A stretch of 64,000 nucleotides of DNA from Candidatus Rokuibacteriota bacterium. Lineage in GTDB: Bacteria > Methylomirabilota > Methylomirabilia > Rokubacteriales > CSP1-6. The position numbers and the translations under genes were made by a program. Positions 43,603 through 52,386 of the stretch are shown here, one piece after another. The notes under the pieces are model-generated. The model saw nothing but the letters and a program-made list of their open reading frames with translations. It was not told the origin of the DNA and did not search any database. Within the stretch, counting starts at the first letter, position 1. Each line of letters starts with the position of its first letter. The stretch covers positions 1-64,000 of the forward strand of contig JAUSJX010000008.1 in assembly GCA_030647435.1 (NCBI GenBank), written 5' to 3'.

Positions 43603-44745
43603 ATGTTCACCGAAGAACACGGGATGCTGCGGAAGAGCGTGCGGGCCTTCGTGGAGAAGGAGGTCGCGCCGCACGTGGACGAGTGGGAGGAGGCGGGGCA
43701 GATCCCCAAGTCATTCTGGCGGCGGCTGGGGGAGCTGGGGTTCCTTGGGTTGGAGTTCCCGGTGGAGTACGGCGGGGCGGGCGGCGATTTCCTGTCGAGC
43801 GTGGTGCTGGGCGAGGAGATGGCGCGCTGCCGCTCGGGCGGCGTGGCCTTCAGCGTGCTGGTGCACACGGACATGTCCTCGCCCTGGCTCACACGCTACG
43901 GGACGGAAGAGCAGAAGCGGAAGTATCTCCCTGGCATCATCAATGGGGACACCGTGTGCGCGCTGGGCATCACCGAGCCTGGCACGGGCTCTGACATGGC
44001 AGCGCTCGCCACGCGTGCGGTGCGCAAGGGCGACCACTACCTCCTCACAGGCAGCAAGATCTTCATCACCAACGGCGTCTACGGCGACCTCTACTTCGTT
44101 GCGGCGCGGACGGCGCAGGGCACGCCCGAGCGGCGCCACGACGGCATCTCCATGTTCCTCGTCGAGCGCGGGCTGCCAGGCTTCACGGTCAGCCGCAAGC
44201 TCGACAAGATGGGCATGCGCGCCTCGGACACCGCAGAGCTGGCCTTCCACGAGTGCCCGGTGCCGGCGGAGAACCTGCTGGGCGTCGAGGGGCGCGGCTT
44301 CCAGCAGCTGGCGGCGGGGCTCCAGCGCGAGCGCATCATGGCTGCGGTGCTGGCCCTCTCCGGCGCTGCGCAGGCGCTGGAGGACACGATGGTCTATCTC
44401 CGAGAGCGCCAGGCTTTCGGCGAGCCGTTGAGCCGAAAGCAGGCGCTCCGGCACAAGGTGGCCGAGATGGGGACGGACATCGAAGCGGCGCGGCATCTGG
44501 TCTATCGCGCCGTGGCGTGCTACAAGGCGGGCGAGGACTGCATAACCGAAGTCTCCATGGCCAAGCTCTTCGCGACGGAGGTGGCCAACCGCGTGGCCTA
44601 CCAGGCCGTCCAGATGCACGGCGGCTACGGCTACATGCGCGAGTTCCCGGTGGAACGGTTCTTCCGCGACGTGCGGCTCTGGACGATCGCGTCGGGAACC
44701 TCCGAAATCATGAAAGAGATCATCGCCAAGAGGCTGCTGACGTGA
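43603..44745 (+). CDS. Acyl-CoA dehydrogenase
   Basis: 380 residues, standard length. FAD/substrate segments GITEPGTGSDMAAL and FITNGVYGDLYFVAAR, the QAFGEPLSRKQALRHKVAEM helix, and C-terminal QMHGGYGYMREFPVERFFRD then ASGTSEIMKEIIAKR are present; the catalytic Glu is expected in the GTSE region or the preceding loop depending on subclass. Oxidises an acyl-CoA to its 2-enoyl-CoA, passing electrons to ETF. Twelve bases before the first MetE-like gene. Confidence 0.92.
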   Translation: MFTEEHGMLRKSVRAFVEKEVAPHVDEWEEAGQIPKSFWRRLGELGFLGLEFPVEYGGAGGDFLSSVVLGEEMARCRSGGVAFSVLVHTDMSSPWLTRYGTEEQKRKYLPGIINGDTVCALGITEPGTGSDMAALATRAVRKGDHYLLTGSKIFITNGVYGDLYFVAARTAQGTPERRHDGISMFLVERGLPGFTVSRKLDKMGMRASDTAELAFHECPVPAENLLGVEGRGFQQLAAGLQRERIMAAVLALSGAAQALEDTMVYLRERQAFGEPLSRKQALRHKVAEMGTDIEAARHLVYRAVACYKAGEDCITEVSMAKLFATEVANRVAYQAVQMHGGYGYMREFPVERFFRDVRLWTIASGTSEIMKEIIAKRLLT

Positions 44746-44757
44746 GGAGAACCTGAC

Positions 44758-45792
44758 ATGACCGCGAAGCTCCCGCTGCTGTACACCCACGTGATGGGCA
44801 GCCACGGCTTCCCCGGCTGGTTCTGGACCGCGCTCGACAAGATCAAGGCGGAGGAGTACGGGCAGACCGACGTCAGGGAGACCTTCGACGACGCGACACA
44901 GCTCGCGATCCGCGACCAGGAGCGGGCAGGGATCGACGTGATCTGCGACGGCGAGATGCGCCGCTTCTTCTTCGTCCAGAGCTTCTACGGCAAGATGGAA
45001 GGGCTGGAGGTCCTGGAGCCGCTGCGGAAGACCGGGCTCTACGCCTACGACAGCGTGCCGCGCTACCGGCCGACGCGGAAGATCACGGTACCCAAGGGCC
45101 TCGGCACGGTGGACGAGTTCAAGTACCTCAAGTCGCAGACCGACAAGCCGGTCAAGGCGACGTGCCCAGGACCCGTGACGCTGTCCATCCACGTCCAGAC
45201 GCGGCCGGGCGACGCGTACAACAACGACCGCCTGGCGCTCTGCTGGGACCTGGTGCCGGCGGTCAACGCGGAGTTGAAGGCGCTCGCCGCGGCCGGCGCC
45301 GACTGGATCCAGGTGGATGAGCCCTCGGCCGCCATCGTGCCCGGCCAGGCGCCCGAGTACGTGAAGATGTTCAACGCCTGCGTGGAGGGCGTGAAGGCGA
45401 AGATCGGCTACCACGTCTGCTTCGGCAATCTCCTCTCGCGCCCGCGCGGCAAGCGGAGCTACCGCTGGATGTTCCCGGCGCTGCTCGAAACCAAGTGTCA
45501 GCAGTTCGTCTTCGAGTACGCCAACCGCGAGATGGCCGAGATCGAGATGTGGAAGGAGATCGGCGTGGACCGGGACATCGCCTGCGGAGTGGTTGACGTG
45601 AAGTCCTTTTACATGGAGACTCCGGAGGATATCGCGGAGCGGGTCCGCCTCTGCCTCAAGTACATCCCCGCCGAGCGGCTGTCGCTGATTCCCGACTGCG
45701 GGTTCTTCCCCGTGCCGCGGTGGGTGGCGTTCGAGAAGCTCAAGCGGCTGGCGGCCGGGGCCCAGTTGGCGCGCAAGGAACTGAAGGGCTAA
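44758..45792 (+). CDS. MetE C-terminal-like (cobalamin-independent methionine synthase family) methyltransferase, paralogue 1
   Basis: 344 residues, only the catalytic (beta/alpha)8 half of MetE. Zinc ligands appear as H and C in YHVCFGN, a Glu in FEYANRE and a Cys in IPDCGFF. Stand-alone proteins of this size transfer methyl or alkyl groups between a carrier and a thiol; they lack the N-terminal folate-binding half of true MetE. A GAGGAG site precedes the ATG. Paired with a diverged paralogue at 50689, the two bracketing a complete Liv-type transporter. Confidence 0.85.
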   Translation: MTAKLPLLYTHVMGSHGFPGWFWTALDKIKAEEYGQTDVRETFDDATQLAIRDQERAGIDVICDGEMRRFFFVQSFYGKMEGLEVLEPLRKTGLYAYDSVPRYRPTRKITVPKGLGTVDEFKYLKSQTDKPVKATCPGPVTLSIHVQTRPGDAYNNDRLALCWDLVPAVNAELKALAAAGADWIQVDEPSAAIVPGQAPEYVKMFNACVEGVKAKIGYHVCFGNLLSRPRGKRSYRWMFPALLETKCQQFVFEYANREMAEIEMWKEIGVDRDIACGVVDVKSFYMETPEDIAERVRLCLKYIPAERLSLIPDCGFFPVPRWVAFEKLKRLAAGAQLARKELKG

Positions 45793-45816
45793 CTCTCAAT
45801 GACGAGGGGGGGCATC

Positions 45817-47097
45817 ATGGCGACAACGAGGCGCGAATTCCTCAAAGTGGCAGGCGGCGCGGCGGCCGCGGGCGCGGTCGGCTTCCCGGCGGTGGCGCGG
45901 GGTCAGGCGCGGCCCGGGGTGCCGTCCGACCCGGTCAAGATCGGCATCATCGCGATCCGCGCGGGCATCGCGGCGCCCGTCGGTACCGCCGGCCTGCGCG
46001 GGACGGAGTGGTGGGCCGAGCGCGTCAACAAGTCCGGCGGCATCCTCGGCCGCCAGGTCCAGCTGATCGTGGAGGAGGAATCCAACCCCAAGGACACCGT
46101 CGAGCGCTACCGCAAGCTCATCCTCCAGGACAAGGTCGAGGTGGTCATCGGCGGCATCTCCACGGGCGTGACGCTGGCTCTCGGGCCCGTCGCCGAGGAG
46201 ATGGACACGCCGTGGCTCTCCTGGGACGGCACGACCCAGAAGGGCGTCGAGGAAACGATGCCGAATCCCAAGTGGGCCTTCAAGAGCGTGGACAACGAGG
46301 TCGAGGCCATCGTGGCCGGCACCCTCACGCCCAAGTACTTCAAGGGCGTCCAGACCATCGCCGGCATCAACAACGACTACTCCTACGGCCACGACTGCTG
46401 GGAGACCTACCAGGCCGTGCTCAAGAAGATGGGCATGAACGTCAAGCCGGTGCTGGAGCTGTTCCCGAAGCTCGGCGTGACGGACTTCACCTCACACATC
46501 GCCGCGATCCAACAGGCCAAGCCGGATCTGCTCATGACGTCGTTCTGGTCGGGCGACGCGACGATCCTCATGAAGCAGGCGGCGGCGGTCGGGCTCTTCA
46601 AGAACATGAAAGGCGTCTTCACCACGGCGGGCGGCGTCCACGACTCGCTCAAGAAAGAGTTCACGCCCGAGGGGCTCTTGCTGGGCTACAACACCATGTA
46701 CTTCGACGACCCGAAGGGCTCGCCGCTGCTGAAGCAGTTCGTCCGCGAGTACAAGGCCAAGTACAACGAATACCCGGCCTACGAGTCCGACCACGCCTAC
46801 TTCAACATCGAGTCGTACAAGGTCGCGGTCGAGAAGGCCTATGCGCAGACCAAGCAGTGGCCGACCAAGGCGCAGGTGGTCAAGGCGCTCGAGGGCGTTG
46901 AGGCCGAGTCGCTCTCGGGCACGCGTTCGTGGCGGCCGGACCACATTCAGATGTGCAACTTCTACCAGGGCTTGACGACCCACAAGAACAACTACGACTT
47001 CGTCACGATCAACCCCATCGAGGTCGTCTCCACCAAGACCGCGATGAAGCCCGCGGGCTCCAAGCTCCTCGACTGGATCAACGGCTGGAAGGTCTAA
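45817..47097 (+). CDS. Branched-chain-amino-acid-type ABC transporter substrate-binding protein (LivK-like)
   Basis: 426 residues from ATG 45817, which has GAGGGGGG just before it and begins directly at a twin-arginine signal (TTRREFLKVAGG, cleavage near ARG); an ATG at 45799 lacks a ribosome site. The Peripla_BP_6 core is evident: VKIGIIAIRAGIAAPVGTAG, then VIGGISTGVTLALGPVAEE and AGINNDYSYGHDCWETYQAV. Ligands in this family range from amino acids to amides, urea and aromatic acids, so the substrate is open. Confidence 0.9.
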   Translation: MATTRREFLKVAGGAAAAGAVGFPAVARGQARPGVPSDPVKIGIIAIRAGIAAPVGTAGLRGTEWWAERVNKSGGILGRQVQLIVEEESNPKDTVERYRKLILQDKVEVVIGGISTGVTLALGPVAEEMDTPWLSWDGTTQKGVEETMPNPKWAFKSVDNEVEAIVAGTLTPKYFKGVQTIAGINNDYSYGHDCWETYQAVLKKMGMNVKPVLELFPKLGVTDFTSHIAAIQQAKPDLLMTSFWSGDATILMKQAAAVGLFKNMKGVFTTAGGVHDSLKKEFTPEGLLLGYNTMYFDDPKGSPLLKQFVREYKAKYNEYPAYESDHAYFNIESYKVAVEKAYAQTKQWPTKAQVVKALEGVEAESLSGTRSWRPDHIQMCNFYQGLTTHKNNYDFVTINPIEVVSTKTAMKPAGSKLLDWINGWKV

Positions 47098-47101
47098 TCT
47101 C

Positions 47102-47190
47102 CCACCCCCTCACCCTACCCTCTCCCCCTCGCGGGGGAGAGGGTGCCCGGTTCTCTCCCTCTCCCCTCTGGGGAGAGGGCCGGGGTGCGG
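47102..47190. repeat. Two adjacent palindromic repeat-family copies
   Basis: CCCTCACCCTACCCTCTCCC with its complementary arm GGGGGAGAGGGTG, then CTCTCCCTCTCCCCTCTGGG with GGAGAGGGCCGGGGTG. They lie in the 115-bp gap between the binding-protein and first permease genes. Confidence 0.8.
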
Positions 47191-47212
47191 GGAAGCCCCC
47201 TTCCCCCAGTCC

Positions 47213-48100
47213 ATGACCGCGAACCTCGTGAACATCCTGATGGGCGGTGTGTTCCACGCCGCCATCCTCTTCCTGGTCGCCGCGGGGTTGCAGGTGGTCT
47301 TCGGCGTGCAGAAGATCTTCAACCTGGCGTGCGGCTCCTTCTACGCGCTGGGCGCGTACACCGGCGTCTCGGCCGTCGGGTACTTCACCGCGCATGGCGG
47401 GCCGCCGGCGCTCTTCATCATTCCGCTGGCGCTTGGCGGACTGGCGGTCGGCCTGGTGGGCGTCGTCGTCGAGCGCGGACTGCTTCGCTTCGTCTACGAC
47501 CGCGACGAGACCTTCCAGCTCCTGCTCACCTTCGCGCTGGTGCTGATGCTGGAAGACCTGATTCGCATGACCTGGGGCACGGCACCTGTCTCGACCGGCG
47601 GGCTCTACCTCAACTACGGCCAGGCGCGGATCCTGGGCGCGACCGTGCCTGTCTACAACCTGATCGTCATCGCCGCGAGCCTCGCCATCGCGCTCGGCAT
47701 CGGGTGGCTGCTCTCACGCACGGTTTTCGGGCGCATCATCCGCGCCGCCGCCGACAACCGCGAGATGGCCGAGGCGCTCGGCGTGGACATGCGATGGGTG
47801 TACGTGCGCGTCTTCACGCTGGGGACCATGCTGGGGACGCTGGGCGGCGCGCTCGTGATCCCGGCGACGGCGGCCATGAGCGAGATGGGCATCGAGCTGA
47901 TCGTCGAGGCCTTCGCTGTCGTCGTGATCGGGGGGTTGGGCAGCATGCGCGGGGCTTTCGTCGGAGCCCTGGTTGTCGGCGTGCTCCGATCGGTCGCCAT
48001 CTCCGTCTATCCCGAGCTCGAGATGCTGCTGATCTATCTCATCGTGATCGCAGTGCTCATCTGGCGACCGCGCGGGCTCTTCGGGACGGCTGCCGCGTGA
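47213..48100 (+). CDS. LivH-type ABC transporter permease
   Basis: 295 residues, eight or more hydrophobic segments. HAAILFLVAAGLQVVFGVQK then FNLACGSFYALGAY is the typical LivH N-terminus; the cytoplasmic loop ADNREMAEALGVDMRWVYVR contacts the ATPases. First membrane subunit of the importer; its stop overlaps the next gene (GTGA). Confidence 0.92.
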   Translation: MTANLVNILMGGVFHAAILFLVAAGLQVVFGVQKIFNLACGSFYALGAYTGVSAVGYFTAHGGPPALFIIPLALGGLAVGLVGVVVERGLLRFVYDRDETFQLLLTFALVLMLEDLIRMTWGTAPVSTGGLYLNYGQARILGATVPVYNLIVIAASLAIALGIGWLLSRTVFGRIIRAAADNREMAEALGVDMRWVYVRVFTLGTMLGTLGGALVIPATAAMSEMGIELIVEAFAVVVIGGLGSMRGAFVGALVVGVLRSVAISVYPELEMLLIYLIVIAVLIWRPRGLFGTAAA

Positions 48101-49056
48101 GAACGCCCGTCGTCCTGTCGCTCGTGGGGATCGCCTTCCTCGGGCTTCCCGTCCTGGCGCCGACTTACTACGTCACGCTGATGCTGCCCTTCATGGCCTA
48201 CGGCGTGGTCCTGCTCGGGCTGAACCTCCTCTTCGGCTACACGGGCCTCGTCTCCTTCGGCCACGCGCTCTTCATCGGCATCGGCGCCTACACCGGCGCG
48301 GTGCTGACAACTCATCTCGGCGTGCGCCACATGGAGCTGATCCTCCCGGCCGCCGCGCTCGCCGCCGCCGTCGTGGCGGCGCCCGTCGGCGCGCTCTGCG
48401 TCCGCTATGTCAAGATCTACTTCGGCATGCTGACGCTGGCCTTCGGCATGGTCTTCTATACTTTCTTGCTCAAGTTCTACAGGCTGACGGGCGGCGACGA
48501 GGGCATGCGCATGCTCCGCCCCTATCTCCTCGGCAGCGAGTGGTCGGGGTTCTCCAAGACGGCGTACCTGATCGGGCCGTACTACTACTTCTCTCTCGCG
48601 GTGCTCGTGCTCGCCACGCTCCTCATGTGGCGCATCGTCCGCTCGCCGTTCGGCCTGTGCCTGAAGACCATCCGCGACAACCCGCTCAAGGCCGAGAGCC
48701 TCGGCGTCAGCGTGCCGCGCTACCGCTGGTACGCCTTCATGATCTCGGCCGTCTACGCGGGCGTGGGCGGGGCGCTCCTGGCCACGCCGACGGGCAACGT
48801 GGACCCGACGCTCGCCTACTGGACGCACTCGGGCAATATCGTCTTCATGGTCCTGCTCGGCGGCTTCTCGTCCTTCTTCGGCCCGCTCCTGGGCGCCTTC
48901 GCCTTCATCTTCCTCCAGGACACCGTCATGTCGGTCTTCCCCTACTGGCGGCTCATCTTCGGCGCCGTGCTGGCCTTCATCGTGATCTTCGCCCCGGGTG
49001 GGCTCATGGGTCTCTTCGCGAGACGTCGCCGGCCGGTCGAGGTCTCTCGCGCGTGA
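48097..49056 (+). CDS. LivM-type ABC transporter permease
   Basis: 319 residues from GTG 48097, overlapping the LivH stop; a much longer upstream frame is only read-through of the LivH region. GLNLLFGYTGLVSFGHALF is the family signature, followed by TIRDNPLKAESLGVSVPRYR, the ATPase-coupling loop, and GGFSSFFGPLLGAFAF. Stop overlaps the LivG start (GTGA). Confidence 0.92.
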   Translation: MRTPVVLSLVGIAFLGLPVLAPTYYVTLMLPFMAYGVVLLGLNLLFGYTGLVSFGHALFIGIGAYTGAVLTTHLGVRHMELILPAAALAAAVVAAPVGALCVRYVKIYFGMLTLAFGMVFYTFLLKFYRLTGGDEGMRMLRPYLLGSEWSGFSKTAYLIGPYYYFSLAVLVLATLLMWRIVRSPFGLCLKTIRDNPLKAESLGVSVPRYRWYAFMISAVYAGVGGALLATPTGNVDPTLAYWTHSGNIVFMVLLGGFSSFFGPLLGAFAFIFLQDTVMSVFPYWRLIFGAVLAFIVIFAPGGLMGLFARRRRPVEVSRA

Positions 49057-49958
49057 TCCTCGAGGCGCTGGATATCCGCAAGCTCTACGGCCCCTATGTG
49101 GCGCTCGACGGCGTGAGCCTGTCGATCCGCGAGGGCGAGTTCGTCTCTATCATCGGCCCGAACGGCGCCGGCAAGTCCACGCTCATCAACGTGCTGACGG
49201 GCGTCCTCCAGCCGAGCGCGGGCAGCGTGCGCTTCAAGGGCAAGGACATCGGCGGCATCGGGACAGTCGCGCTCACGCGGCTCGGCATGGCGCGGAGCTT
49301 CCAGCTGGTCCAGATTTTCCCCGAGCTGACGGTCCTCGAGACGCTCCAGGCCGCCGTCGTCTCGCGCCTCGGGCGCGGCGCCAGGCTCTTCGCCTCGCTC
49401 GCGGGCGACAGCCAGGTCCAGGCCGACGCGCTCGAGGTCGCCGCGCTCTTCAATCTCTCCGACAAGGCCCACGCCCTCGCGCGCGAGCTGCCCCAGGGCG
49501 ACAAGAAGCTCCTCGACGTCGCCTCGGCTTTCGCGCTGCGGCCCGAGATCATCCTGCTGGACGAGCCGACGAGCGGCGTCAGCACGGCGGACAAGCACGC
49601 CATCATGGAGATCCTGGTGGGCGCGGCCAAGCGGATCGGGCTCCGCGCCATCATCCAGGTCGAGCACGACATGGACATCGTCTTCGGCTACTCGGACCGC
49701 ATCATCGCGCTCCACCAGGGCAAGGTGCTCGCCGACGCGACGCCATCGCAAATCGAAGCCGACGCCAAGGTCGTAGACATGGTCGTCGGCAGGAGACGCT
49801 CCCCTCACCCTCCCCTCTCCCCAGAGGGGAGAGGGAATTCGGAACCCTCGCCTCCATTGGGGGAGAGGGAACCAGGTTCGGACCCCTCTCCCCCAAATGG
49901 GGGGGAGGGCCGCCGTTCGAGCCGAGACGCTCGCCTCGAGCGGGGAGGCGAGGGCTGA
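49053..49958 (+). CDS. LivG-type ABC ATPase with a repeat-encoded C-terminal extension
   Basis: 301 residues from GTG 49053. Walker A GPNGAGKST, LivG-type MARSFQLVQIFPELTVLE, Walker B IILLDEPTSGV and VEHDMDIVFGYSDRI are in place, with the signature loop replaced by ELPQGDKKLLDVASAFAL rather than a classic LSGGQ. The normal protein ends around residue 249 (VVDMVVGRR). The last about 50 residues (SPHPPLSPEGRGNSEPS and onward) are a translation of the palindromic repeat cluster and have no family counterpart. Confidence 0.88.
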   Translation: MILEALDIRKLYGPYVALDGVSLSIREGEFVSIIGPNGAGKSTLINVLTGVLQPSAGSVRFKGKDIGGIGTVALTRLGMARSFQLVQIFPELTVLETLQAAVVSRLGRGARLFASLAGDSQVQADALEVAALFNLSDKAHALARELPQGDKKLLDVASAFALRPEIILLDEPTSGVSTADKHAIMEILVGAAKRIGLRAIIQVEHDMDIVFGYSDRIIALHQGKVLADATPSQIEADAKVVDMVVGRRRSPHPPLSPEGRGNSEPSPPLGEREPGSDPSPPNGGEGRRSSRDARLERGGEG

Positions 49959-49976
49959 GATGGTGAGGGGGTAGGG
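49799..49976. repeat. Palindromic repeat cluster read through as the LivG C-terminus
   Basis: CCCCTCACCCTCCCCTCTCC then CCAGAGGGGAGAGGG, further CTCTCCCCC/GGGGGAGAGGG arms, and at 49915-49970 a second module (GTTCGAGCCGAGACGC ... GGCGAGGGCTGAGATGG). That module is shared with 61445-61494. Confidence 0.85.
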
Positions 49977-49981
49977 CGCGT

Positions 49982-50689
49982 ATGCTCATCGTCCAAGACA
50001 TCGACGTGTTCATCCAGGCGAGCCACATCCTGCGGCGCGTGTCGCTGGAGGTGCGGGAGCGCGAGGTGGTCTGCCTCGTGGGGCGGAACGGCGCGGGCAA
50101 GACGACGACGCTCCGGACCATCATGGGCTACCATCGCCCCCGGGGCGGCGGCATCCGCTTCAACGACGTGCCGCTCCACGAGCGGCGCACTCACGAGATC
50201 GCGCGGCTGGGGCTGGGGTTCGCCCCGGAGGAGAGCGGCATCTTTCCCGATCTGACGGTGGCGGAGAACATCGAGATCTCGACGTGGACGCGCCCCGGCG
50301 GGCGACCCGCGGCGGAGCGGCTGGCCGCGGCTTACGAGATCTTCCCCGCGTTGAAGAAGTACATGACGCGGAAAGGCCCGGAGATGTCGGGTGGCGAGAG
50401 GAAGATGCTATCCATCGCGCGGGCGCTGGCGCTCGATCCGGACATGCTGCTGCTCGACGAGCCCTTCGAAGGGCTCTCGCCCGCCATCGTCCCCACGGTC
50501 GCCGCCGGCCTGGCCGAGATCACCCAGCGCGGCCACGCCATCCTGATCGCCGAATCGAACATCTACCACGTGCCGGACTTCGCCACGCGGCTCTACGTCA
50601 TCGAGCGCGGCGAGATCATCTTCGCGGGCCGGCCGGACGACGTCCGGAGGGACGCCGCCGCCCTCCGCGCAATAGGAGGACACGCCTGA
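49982..50689 (+). CDS. LivF-type ABC ATPase
   Basis: 235 residues. Walker A GRNGAGKTTTLRTIMG, signature MSGGERKMLSIARAL, Walker B MLLLDEPFEGLSP and the LivF-type IAESNIYHVPDFATRLYVIE are present. Second ATPase of the importer. Its stop shares a base with the start of the second MetE-like gene (TGATG), tying transporter and enzyme together. Confidence 0.93.
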   Translation: MLIVQDIDVFIQASHILRRVSLEVREREVVCLVGRNGAGKTTTLRTIMGYHRPRGGGIRFNDVPLHERRTHEIARLGLGFAPEESGIFPDLTVAENIEISTWTRPGGRPAAERLAAAYEIFPALKKYMTRKGPEMSGGERKMLSIARALALDPDMLLLDEPFEGLSPAIVPTVAAGLAEITQRGHAILIAESNIYHVPDFATRLYVIERGEIIFAGRPDDVRRDAAALRAIGGHA

Positions 50690-51717
50690 TGGCCGCTCTC
50701 CCCCTCATCCCCTCCGCCGTCGTCGGCTCTCACGGCAAGCCCGGGTGGTGGTTCGCCACTGTCAAGAAAGTCGAGGCCGGCGACTACGGTCCCGGCGACC
50801 TGGACGAGATGTTCGACGACGCCGCCGACACCGCCATCCGCGACATGGAGAGGGCCGGCCTCGACATCATCACGGACGGAGAAGTCCGCCGCCTTGACGG
50901 CTACGTGGATTCCTACTACACGATCATGAAGGGCATCTCGCCCCTGCCCGTGCGCCGCAAGGCCGGACCCTGGGGCTACGACCAGCAGACGCGCTACGAG
51001 GCCGTCGGGCGCATCGAGACGCCAGAGGGCGGGCTCGGCATCGTCAAGGAGTTCGAGTATCTGAAGGCGCACACGTCGAAGGCGACCAAGGCGACCTGTG
51101 CGGGGCCGCTGACCTTCGGCTCGCGAATTCATCCAGGCAAGATGTACAAGGGCGTGGTGGACGTGGCGGAGCGCTTCGCGGAAATGATCAACGTGGAGCT
51201 GAAGGCTTTGGTGGCGGCGGGCGCGGACTTCATCCAGCTGGACGAGCCCGCGCGCGGGAACGTCTCGGGCGAGGAAATGGCGCGCCTCTTCAACATGGCG
51301 ACCGAGGGCGTGAAAGCCAAGCTCGGCTTCCACATCTGCTTCGGCAACCGCTTCGGCCGCTCGCGCTTCGACCGGACGTATCGACCGTACTTCCCGGGCA
51401 TCCTCAAGGCGCGCGCCGACCAGCTCGTCCTGGAGTTCGCCGGGCGCGAGTTCTCCGAGCTCGACCTCTGGAAGGAGTACGGCCAGGACCGCGAGCTGGG
51501 CGCCGGCGTCATCGACGTCAAGGGCTTCTACCCTGAGACGCCGGAGGACGTCGCCAAGCGCATCAAGCGCGTGCTCGCCGTCTGCAAGCCGGAGAAGCTC
51601 TACGTCAACCCCGACTGCGGCTTCGGCTGGTCACCCCGCTACATGTGCAACCAGAAGGTCCGCGCGCTGGCGGCGGGCGCCGTCCTGGCCCGCCAGGAGC
51701 TCCAGGGGAAGAAGTAG
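50689..51717 (+). CDS. MetE C-terminal-like methyltransferase, paralogue 2
   Basis: 342 residues. Same fold and zinc pattern as the gene at 44758: H and C in FHICFGN, Glu in LEFAGRE, Cys in NPDCGFG. Substrate-facing loops differ (YVDSYYTIMKGISPLPVRRK here against RFFFVQSFYGKMEGLEVLEP there), so the two probably act on different methyl or alkyl donors. Translationally coupled to LivF. Confidence 0.85.
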   Translation: MAALPLIPSAVVGSHGKPGWWFATVKKVEAGDYGPGDLDEMFDDAADTAIRDMERAGLDIITDGEVRRLDGYVDSYYTIMKGISPLPVRRKAGPWGYDQQTRYEAVGRIETPEGGLGIVKEFEYLKAHTSKATKATCAGPLTFGSRIHPGKMYKGVVDVAERFAEMINVELKALVAAGADFIQLDEPARGNVSGEEMARLFNMATEGVKAKLGFHICFGNRFGRSRFDRTYRPYFPGILKARADQLVLEFAGREFSELDLWKEYGQDRELGAGVIDVKGFYPETPEDVAKRIKRVLAVCKPEKLYVNPDCGFGWSPRYMCNQKVRALAAGAVLARQELQGKK

Positions 51718-51722
51718 CCGCG

Positions 51723-52256
51723 GTGTCCGCCGCCTACACCTGGGGCACTGAGGAAGCGGAGAGGCGCCTCCCGTTCCCCTGCGACCGCTACCTGGAACAG
51801 GCCGAGGCCGCCTACTTCCGCGGGATCACCGTGCGGGCGCGGCCGGCGACGCTCTTCCGCTGGCTCTGCCAGATGCGCGTGGCGCCGTATTCCTACGACT
51901 GGATCGACAACGGCGGCCGTCGGAGTCCACGCACGCTCACGGATGGCCTGGAGGAGTTGGCAGTCGGCCAGTCCATGATGCGCATCTTCACCCTTGTCGA
52001 CTTCGCGAAGGACCGGCACCTCACGCTCCGGATCAAGCACGGCACGGGCGCCTTCAACCTCTTCGGCGACCTGGCGATCACCTACCAGATCGTGCCCGAG
52101 ACCGCGGAGCGCTGCCGGCTCCTCGTCAAGATCGTCACGCGCTACCCGCGCGGTCTCGCGGGCGCGCTCATGCGGTGGGGACTGCCCTGGGGCGACCTCG
52201 TGATGATGCGCCGCCAGCTTCTGAACTTTAAAGCCCTGGCTGAAGAAATGTCCTAG
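51723..52256 (+). CDS. SRPBCC-like small protein
   Basis: 177 residues from GTG 51723, five bases after the previous stop; a longer in-frame opening would run through the methyltransferase. TVRARPATLFRWLCQMRVAPYSYDWIDN recalls the START/SRPBCC ligand-binding helix-grip fold (polyketide cyclase-like), with a C-terminal helix LMRWGLPWGDLVMMRRQLLN. Function unknown; last gene of the transporter cluster. Confidence 0.65.
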   Translation: MSAAYTWGTEEAERRLPFPCDRYLEQAEAAYFRGITVRARPATLFRWLCQMRVAPYSYDWIDNGGRRSPRTLTDGLEELAVGQSMMRIFTLVDFAKDRHLTLRIKHGTGAFNLFGDLAITYQIVPETAERCRLLVKIVTRYPRGLAGALMRWGLPWGDLVMMRRQLLNFKALAEEMS

Positions 52257-52282
52257 CCGGCTAACGCCCGAGCCGTAGATCG

Positions 52283-52376
52283 GGGTCAGGTCTTGCAATC
52301 CGACATCACAGACCGACAGCGACTGACAGACCGGGCAAAGACCGGTACAGCAATGTGTGAATGCAAGACCTGACCC
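52283..52376. repeat. Inverted repeat pair (15-bp perfect arms) between convergent genes
   Basis: GGGTCAGGTCTTGCA at 52283-52297 and TGCAAGACCTGACCC at 52362-52376, about 64 bp apart. The interior has small GACC/GGTC pairings. It resembles REP/BIME units moved by RAYT transposases and may also act as a bidirectional terminator for the flanking genes. Confidence 0.7.
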
Positions 52377-52386
52377 TGCCTTCCCC

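Noticed and set aside
47143-48096. Long frame running into LivM from the left
   Set aside because: It crosses the LivH gene in a different frame; the GTG at 48097 with GTGA overlap fits the LivM N-terminus.
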